Assembly (NCBI RefSeq): GCF_013184745.1
Contig: NZ_JAATVU010000014.1
Span: 1 to 64,000, forward strand
Direction of reading: 5' to 3'
Origin: Mangrovicoccus sp. HB161399
GTDB taxonomy: Bacteria > Pseudomonadota > Alphaproteobacteria > Rhodobacterales > Rhodobacteraceae
Length of the DNA stretch: 64,000 bases
Shown here: piece after piece, positions 59,355 through 64,000 of the stretch
Layout: every line of letters starts with the position of its first letter
Numbering within the stretch: the first letter of the stretch is position 1
Position numbers and translations under genes: made by a program
The notes under the pieces: model-generated
Told to the model about the DNA's origin: nothing
The model's input: only the letters and a program-made list of their open reading frames with translations
The model's database searches: none

Positions 59355-59666
59355 TTACTCCGATGCGGGGGCGGGAACGGTGCCGAGCGGCGCGAGCTTC
59401 TGGACGGAAAGGACCCGCGTGGCGCCGGTTTCCAGCACCTTGCGGGTATGGGCCTGGGCGAAATGGGCCTGCAGGGCCTCGGGCGAGGTCCAGCGTTCCC
59501 ACAGGGCGAACCTTGACGGGTTTTCCAGGTCCCGGCGGATCTCGAAGGACAGGCAGCCGGGCTCGGCGGCGGTGTCCCGGACCAGCCCGGCAAGCAGGCG
59601 CTCGGTCTCGGCAAGGGGCAGGACGCCGGTCGCCTCGATCCGCGCGCTGATGCAATATTCGGTCAC
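59355..59666 (-). CDS. Putative quinol monooxygenase (ABM domain)
   Basis: A 103-residue antibiotic-biosynthesis-monooxygenase-fold protein. CLSFEIRRDLENPSRFALWERW (about residues 38-59) and SPEALQAHFAQAHTRKV (about 61-77) are the typical 'E-W-s-eal-aHf-s-H' element of YgiN-like proteins, which act on quinones or polyketides. It heads a pair with the DUF2798 gene and is divergent from the LysR gene, so it is probably controlled by that regulator. Confidence 0.82.
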   Translation of the reverse strand: MTEYCISARIEATGVLPLAETERLLAGLVRDTAAEPGCLSFEIRRDLENPSRFALWERWTSPEALQAHFAQAHTRKVLETGATRVLSVQKLAPLGTVPAPASE

Positions 59667-59714
59667 GGAGCTTCCTTTCCGGTGGCGGTTGCGACTTGCA
59701 CCAAAGTAGACATG

Positions 59715-59759
59715 CCGGAACAGGAATTATATGCTGAAAATTGCACAGTTAAATTCCGG
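59715..59759. promoter_or_regulatory. Inverted repeat in the LysR/ABM divergent promoter region
   Basis: CCGGAA (59715-59720) and TTCCGG (59754-59759) form an interrupted palindrome flanking an AT-rich core, with GGAATT and AATTCC as inner arms. It lies just upstream of the LysR start at 59770 and about 50-90 bp upstream of the divergent ABM start. A LysR binding region is the natural reading, but no clear T-N11-A box was fixed. Confidence 0.4.
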
Positions 59760-59769
59760 AAATGCAATC

Positions 59770-60690
59770 ATGCTGGATGACATCGCGCTGTTCATCGCGA
59801 TCGCCGAGACCGGCGGACTGGCAGGCGCGGCGCGGCGCCTGCGCATTCCGCCCGCCACTGTGACGCGGCGCCTGCAGAAGCTGGAGGACCGGCTCGGCTG
59901 CCGCCTGTTGCACCGTTCGGCACGGCGGTTTTCGCTGACCGGCGAGGGCGAGGCCTATCTGCGCCGTCTCGGGCCGCTGATGGCGCAGGTCGATCACGAG
60001 CTGCGCGAGCTTTCGGCCGACCTGACGCAGATGCGCGGGCCGCTGCGGGTGATGGCGCCCACGAACCTGTCGCTGCATGTGCTGCGGCCGATGTGGTCGG
60101 CCTTCGTCACCGACTATCCCGAGGTGGAGCTGGAGCTGCGCCTGTCGAACCGGCTGGAAAACCTGCAGGAAAGCGGCGCGGACATCGCGCTGCGCGTGGG
60201 CCCGCAGCCGGATTCCGGCATGACCCGCAAGCGGCTGGGCCTGGCCTGCACGATTGTCACCGGCGCGCCCTCCTATCTGGAGCGCTGCGGCACGCCCCGC
60301 GTACCCGCCGACCTGGAGGGCCACCGCATCATCGCCACGGCCTCTGTTCCGCGCTGGCTGCTGCGGCCGGTCGACGGCGGGCGGGAGGCGGCGCCGGCGC
60401 TGCAGGCGGCGACGGTGCTCGACGATATCGGGCTGGGCGCGCACATGGCGCAGGCGGGGCTGGGGCTGGCGCTGCTGCCGGTCGGCCAGATCGCCGACGA
60501 GATCCGCTCCGGCGCGCTGGTGCATGTGCTGCCCGATTGGCGTGGCCCCGAGCGCGAGATCTTCGCGGTCTGGCCCTCGGGGCGGCTGCTCTCCGAGCGG
60601 GCACGGGTGCTGCGCGACTACATGGAGGCGCATATCCGCGCCGAGCCCGCCCTGCAGGGGATGGTGCCGGAAGCCGGACCGGCCAGCTAG
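59770..60690 (+). CDS. LysR-type transcriptional regulator
   Basis: A 306-residue LTTR. The N-terminal HTH reads LDDIALFIAIAETGGLAGAARRL followed by IPPATVTRRLQKLEDRLGCRLLHR (about residues 2-50), and the effector domain runs from GPLRVMAPTNLSLHVLRPMWS (about 90) to the C-terminus with the LRVGPQPDSG and LPVGQIADEIRSGALVHVLPDW segments of the AaeR/CrgA group. The ATG at 59770 is preferred since MLDDIALF is the usual start; an in-frame ATG at 59731 adds 13 residues of unlike composition. It probably controls the divergent ABM-DUF2798 pair and itself. Confidence 0.9.
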   Translation: MLDDIALFIAIAETGGLAGAARRLRIPPATVTRRLQKLEDRLGCRLLHRSARRFSLTGEGEAYLRRLGPLMAQVDHELRELSADLTQMRGPLRVMAPTNLSLHVLRPMWSAFVTDYPEVELELRLSNRLENLQESGADIALRVGPQPDSGMTRKRLGLACTIVTGAPSYLERCGTPRVPADLEGHRIIATASVPRWLLRPVDGGREAAPALQAATVLDDIGLGAHMAQAGLGLALLPVGQIADEIRSGALVHVLPDWRGPEREIFAVWPSGRLLSERARVLRDYMEAHIRAEPALQGMVPEAGPAS

Positions 60691-61779
60691 CGGCCGGTGC
60701 GTTGCAATCCTGTGCTGGTCGGCGGACGGCGCGGAGACGGTCCGGCGCCGGATCGCCGGGCGCTCCGGCAGGACAGGCGGCACCGGCATTCCGTCGGCGG
60801 ACGGCAGGCATCGAGCATGTCGCGCGGCCGGAGGAGTCTGTCCCGAGCCGTGGCGCATCGGGCCGCGCCCTGCGATGGCCAAGAAGGACCGGCGAACCGG
60901 ATCGCGCGGCAAGGGCCGCCCAACCAGCGCGTCCGGCGGAACCCCCGGCCGGAGGTGGCGCCAGCGGGCAGGCCGCGGGTGCCGAGCCAGCTGCGCGCGA
61001 GGTCGCAGCCCATGTCGGTCCCTGGCAGGACGATGGCTCCCGTCCATGTCCTGCGGCCTCTTGGCGGCCCAGGCAGCCGTCCGGGCTGGAGACGAAGCGG
61101 ACGGGTCCTCGCTCGCGAGCGGGCCCATGACCCTGGGGACGGGCTACCCTCCAGAGCTTCGCAAGCTCGCAAGTCGGAAAGACGGGGGCAAACCGTTTCG
61201 GCCTTCGGCAAGCGGGATTCTCCGCCCCGGTCCGGACAGGAGAGGCGCGGCCCGGCACGCGGTTGCAGAGGCGCCGGTCCTGCCCCGGAGAGCGCCGGAG
61301 CAGCCAAGGATCCCTTCCGTTTCCGGCCCTGTTTCCGGCAGGACCGGCCCCTGGCCGGGCCGGTTGCGCTGTATGGCCACGAGGTGGTTGAGGCGGCGTG
61401 CCGCCCTGAGGCTGGCGTCCGGCAGGTCCGGTCGCGGGCGGAGCGGTGGGCCGTTGCTCGCGCTGCGCAATCCGGCGCCCGTGCCATCCGATTGAGAGCG
61501 GCCCGCAAGGACGGCGGATGAGCGCTTCCCCTCCGGCAGCAGGGGCGGACCGCGCCAGCGCGAGGGCAGGGTGCCGCCCCCAGGAAGGGACGCCAGATGC
61601 AGGCCGAACCGCTGCGCAGGCGGCACGGCGGGGAACCGCGCGTCCGGCGTTGCGACCAGTTCCGGCGCTTCCGGCCGCTTTCATCTGCCCGCATGGCCTG
61701 CCGGTCTTCGGGCGACAATTGCGGCCCGGGGCACAGGCGCCACCTTGACGGCGGGCGCGGCGCGTCATAGCTCGCCGCC
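60691..61779. other. Gene-free kilobase between LysR and uup genes
   Basis: A stretch of 1089 bp with no recognised gene on either strand. It is GC-rich with long spurious open frames, like the IS remnants at 13 and 25 kb, but no transposase motif could be placed. A decayed insertion of an unidentified family is likely. Confidence 0.4.
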
Positions 61780-63597
61780 ATGGCGCGCGCACCCCTCCTC
61801 CAGTTATCCGGCATTTCCCTCACCTTCGGCGGAAACCCCGTCTTCGACGGGCTCGACCTGGTCGTCCAGACCGGCGACCGCGTGGCCCTTGTGGGCCGCA
61901 ACGGCTCCGGCAAGTCGACCCTGCTGAAGGTCATGGCCGGGATCGTCGAACCCGATCACGGCAGCCGGGTGCTAAGCCCCGGCACGTCCGTGGGCTACAT
62001 GGAACAGGACCCGGATCTGTCGGGCTTCGCGACGCTGGGCGACTATGCGGCCAGCGCGCTGGACCCGTCCGAGGCCTACAAGGTGGACATGGTCGCCGAG
62101 GGCCTGAAATTCGATCCTGCGATGCCGACCTCGACGGCCTCCGGCGGGCAGAAGCGGCGCGCGGCGCTGGCCAAGCTGCTGGCCGAAGCGCCCGAGCTGA
62201 TGCTGATCGACGAGCCGACCAACCACCTCGACATCGAGGCGATCGGCTGGCTGGAAAAGACCCTGGCCGAGACCCGTGCCGGCTTCGTCCTGATCTCGCA
62301 CGACCGGGCCTTCCTGAACAACCTGACCCGCGCCACCCTCTGGATCGACCGCGGCGAGGTGCGCCGCTCGGAGCAGGGCTTTGCCCGCTTCGAGGAATGG
62401 CGCGACAAGATCTGGGCCGACGAGGACGAGGCGCGCCACAAGCTCGACCGCAAGATCAAGGCCGAGGCCCGCTGGGCGGTCGAGGGCATCTCGGCGCGGC
62501 GCAAGCGCAACCAGGGCCGGGTCCGCGCGCTGCAGGCGCTGCGCGAGGAACGTTCGAGCCAGATCAAGCGCCAGGGCACCGCGGCGCTCAGCCTTGCCGA
62601 CGGGCCGCAATCCGGCAAGCGGGTGATCGAGGCGAAGGGCCTGACGAAAAGCTTCGGCGACAAGCCGATCGTCAGGGAGTTCGACCTGCGCGTGCTGCGC
62701 GGCGACCGGGTGGCCATGGTCGGCCCGAACGGCGTCGGCAAGACCACGCTGCTGAAGCTGCTGACCGGAGAGATCGAACCGGATGCGGGCACCGTCCAGC
62801 TGGGCACCAACCTGGAAATCGCCGTCTTCGACCAGAACCGCGCGCAGCTCGACCCCGAGGCGACGCTCTGGGACAGCCTGGCGAACGATCCGCAGATGGC
62901 TGTCTCGGGCCGGTCGGACCAGGTGATGGTGCGGGGCGTGGCGAAGCATGTTGTGGCCTATCTCAAGGACTTCCTCTTCGACGAGGCGCAGGCGCGTGCG
63001 CCGGTCAAGTCGCTTTCGGGCGGCGAGAAGGCGCGGCTGCTGCTCGCGCGGATCATGGCGCGCGAGTCGAACCTGCTGGTGCTGGACGAACCGACCAACG
63101 ATCTCGATGTCGAGACGCTGGACCTGCTGCAGGACGTGCTGGGCGAATATGACGGCACGGTGATCCTGGTCAGCCACGACCGCGACTTCCTCGACCGCGT
63201 GGCGACCACGACGATCGCGATGGAGGGCAATGCCCGCGTCACCGCCTATCCCGGCGGCTGGAGCGACTACCAGGCGCAGAAAGACCCCGCACCGGCGGAG
63301 GAAGCGTCCAGGCCCAGGACGGCGAAGCCGGCGCAGGCTGCCGCCGCCGCGCCGAAACCCGCGCCCAAATCCGGCCTCAGCTTCACCGAGAAGCACCGGC
63401 TGGAGGAACTGCCGGGGGTGATCGCACGGCTCGAGGCGGAAATCGCCAAGCTCGAGCGGCTGATGGCCGATCCCGAGCTCTTCACACGCGAGCCGGTGAA
63501 GTTCCAGAAGGCGACCGAGGCGCTGGTGGCCCGCCAGCAGGCGCTGTCCGGCGCCGAGGAAGAGTGGCTGGAACTCGAGGAAAAGGCCGGCGGCTGA
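61780..63597 (+). CDS. uup: ABC-F family ATPase, Uup-like
   Basis: A 605-residue double-ABC protein. Walker A GRNGSGKST (about residue 39) and GPNGVGKTT (about 314), signatures ASGGQKRRAAL (about 124) and LSGGEKARLLL (about 412), Walker B LMLIDEPTNHLD and LLVLDEPTNDLD, and H-loops LISHDRAFL and LVSHDRDFL are intact. The Uup-type linker (RWAVEGISARRKRNQGRVRAL, about 228-248) and a C-terminal DNA-binding coiled coil (about 525-600) follow a Pro/Ala-rich hinge. Uup affects transposon excision and ribosome function in E. coli. A promoter should lie in the gene-free kilobase before it. Confidence 0.92.
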   Translation: MARAPLLQLSGISLTFGGNPVFDGLDLVVQTGDRVALVGRNGSGKSTLLKVMAGIVEPDHGSRVLSPGTSVGYMEQDPDLSGFATLGDYAASALDPSEAYKVDMVAEGLKFDPAMPTSTASGGQKRRAALAKLLAEAPELMLIDEPTNHLDIEAIGWLEKTLAETRAGFVLISHDRAFLNNLTRATLWIDRGEVRRSEQGFARFEEWRDKIWADEDEARHKLDRKIKAEARWAVEGISARRKRNQGRVRALQALREERSSQIKRQGTAALSLADGPQSGKRVIEAKGLTKSFGDKPIVREFDLRVLRGDRVAMVGPNGVGKTTLLKLLTGEIEPDAGTVQLGTNLEIAVFDQNRAQLDPEATLWDSLANDPQMAVSGRSDQVMVRGVAKHVVAYLKDFLFDEAQARAPVKSLSGGEKARLLLARIMARESNLLVLDEPTNDLDVETLDLLQDVLGEYDGTVILVSHDRDFLDRVATTTIAMEGNARVTAYPGGWSDYQAQKDPAPAEEASRPRTAKPAQAAAAAPKPAPKSGLSFTEKHRLEELPGVIARLEAEIAKLERLMADPELFTREPVKFQKATEALVARQQALSGAEEEWLELEEKAGG

Positions 63598-63710
63598 TCC
63601 CGCCGCCGCCCGTCCGGAAGAATCTGGCGGCAGGCCCGGCGGCATTCACGATCGGTTAAGCTCCCGCTCCTAGCTTGCGCCGCGACTGGACGAGCAGGGA
63701 GGATGCGCGC

Positions 63711-63974
63711 GTGGTGGGACGAAAAGTGCCGGAGGGGGATCTGTCGGCCGAACTCTCCGAGATGACGCTGGGGCTGCGGAATTTCTCTTTCGCGCTTTCG
63801 CAGTTCATGCTCGATCCCGAGGCGTTCGACCGGCAGGACATGACCGGCATGATGTTCACCCTGAAATCGCGGGCGGAGACCCTGGCCGAACAGCTGGATG
63901 CGGCGGCCTTCCAGTGCCGCGGGCTGGCGGCGCCTTCCGGGACTGCAGCGCGAAGCGGCGCCGCGGGCGCCTGA
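63711..63974 (+). CDS. Small hypothetical protein
   Basis: An 87-residue acidic protein with helix-forming segments (DLSAELSEMTLGLRNFSFALS, about residues 8-28, and LKSRAETLAEQLDAAAFQC, about 50-68). Nothing recognised. AGGGAGGA lies 7 bp before GTG at 63711, which makes that start better than the in-frame TTG at 63675. It follows uup by about 110 bp. Confidence 0.5.
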   Translation: MVGRKVPEGDLSAELSEMTLGLRNFSFALSQFMLDPEAFDRQDMTGMMFTLKSRAETLAEQLDAAAFQCRGLAAPSGTAARSGAAGA

Positions 63975-64000
63975 GCGTCAGTCGGGCGCGATCAGCCCGA

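Overview
The window looks like a chromosomal segment of an alphaproteobacterium of the order Rhodobacterales. The evidence is the high GC content and strong third-position GC bias, an frcRBCA-type sugar transport locus close to the rhizobial fructose system, the surA-pdxA-rsmA/lptFGD arrangement, the 'ligase-associated' repair proteins PdeM and Lhr-type helicase, and a VPLPA-CTERM-like sorting tail that is typical of this order. No rRNA or tRNA gene and no CRISPR array was seen.

Layout. 1-2.4 kb is a mobile-element graveyard: a tyrosine integrase remnant cut by a decayed IS5-family element, which itself carries copies of a palindromic repeat. 2.4-5.1 kb holds tam, a MOSC protein, a chorismate mutase and folD. 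5.1-7.7 kb (minus strand) holds a secreted and a membrane protein of unknown function, a thioesterase and pdeM. 7.8-12.1 kb is the divergent frcR / frcBCA transport locus with a visible operator. 12.5-13.7 kb is a second dead IS. 13.7-18.2 kb holds an orphan MalK/UgpC-type ATPase, dgoK, an aldose epimerase, an AlkA-type glycosylase and an esterase. 18.4-23.5 kb holds an HNH protein, rplM-rpsI, an enoyl-CoA hydratase-like protein and the Lhr-type helicase. 23.6-26.8 kb holds an orphan HAD-like gene and a third dead IS.

26.8-34.8 kb is the most unusual part. It encodes an orphan exported protein, a subtilase with no signal peptide, an intact PAP2/vanadium-peroxidase-fold protein, a SARP/TPR-type regulator, and a second vanadium haloperoxidase homologue in which the vanadate-ligand His and a vanadate-binding Arg are replaced. 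34.8-42.2 kb is a tight outer-membrane biogenesis cluster (lptF-lptG-lptD-surA-pdxA-rsmA) in which several genes overlap. 42.3-46.3 kb holds pepA, holC and a large exported unknown coupled to a cysteine-rich 78-residue secreted peptide.

46.9-56 kb holds envelope and housekeeping genes: a retropepsin-like protease, MarC, an L,D-transpeptidase, a decayed glycerophosphodiesterase with a sorting tail, a YheS-type ABC-F protein, ndk, a TfoX C-domain protein, two very small proteins and a 2OG-Fe(II) oxygenase. 56.4-64 kb holds acuI, an asparaginase-like protein coupled to a nucleoside hydrolase, a LysR regulator divergent from a monooxygenase/DUF2798 pair, a gene-free kilobase, a Uup-type ABC-F protein and a small unknown gene.

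Three dead IS5-type elements, plus several gene-free blocks of similar composition, suggest that old insertions have been retained and have decayed slowly. The candidates most worth following are the haloperoxidase/subtilase/SARP locus, the palindromic repeat at 1.4-1.9 kb, the Cys-rich peptide pair and the 37-residue open reading frame at 54.8 kb.
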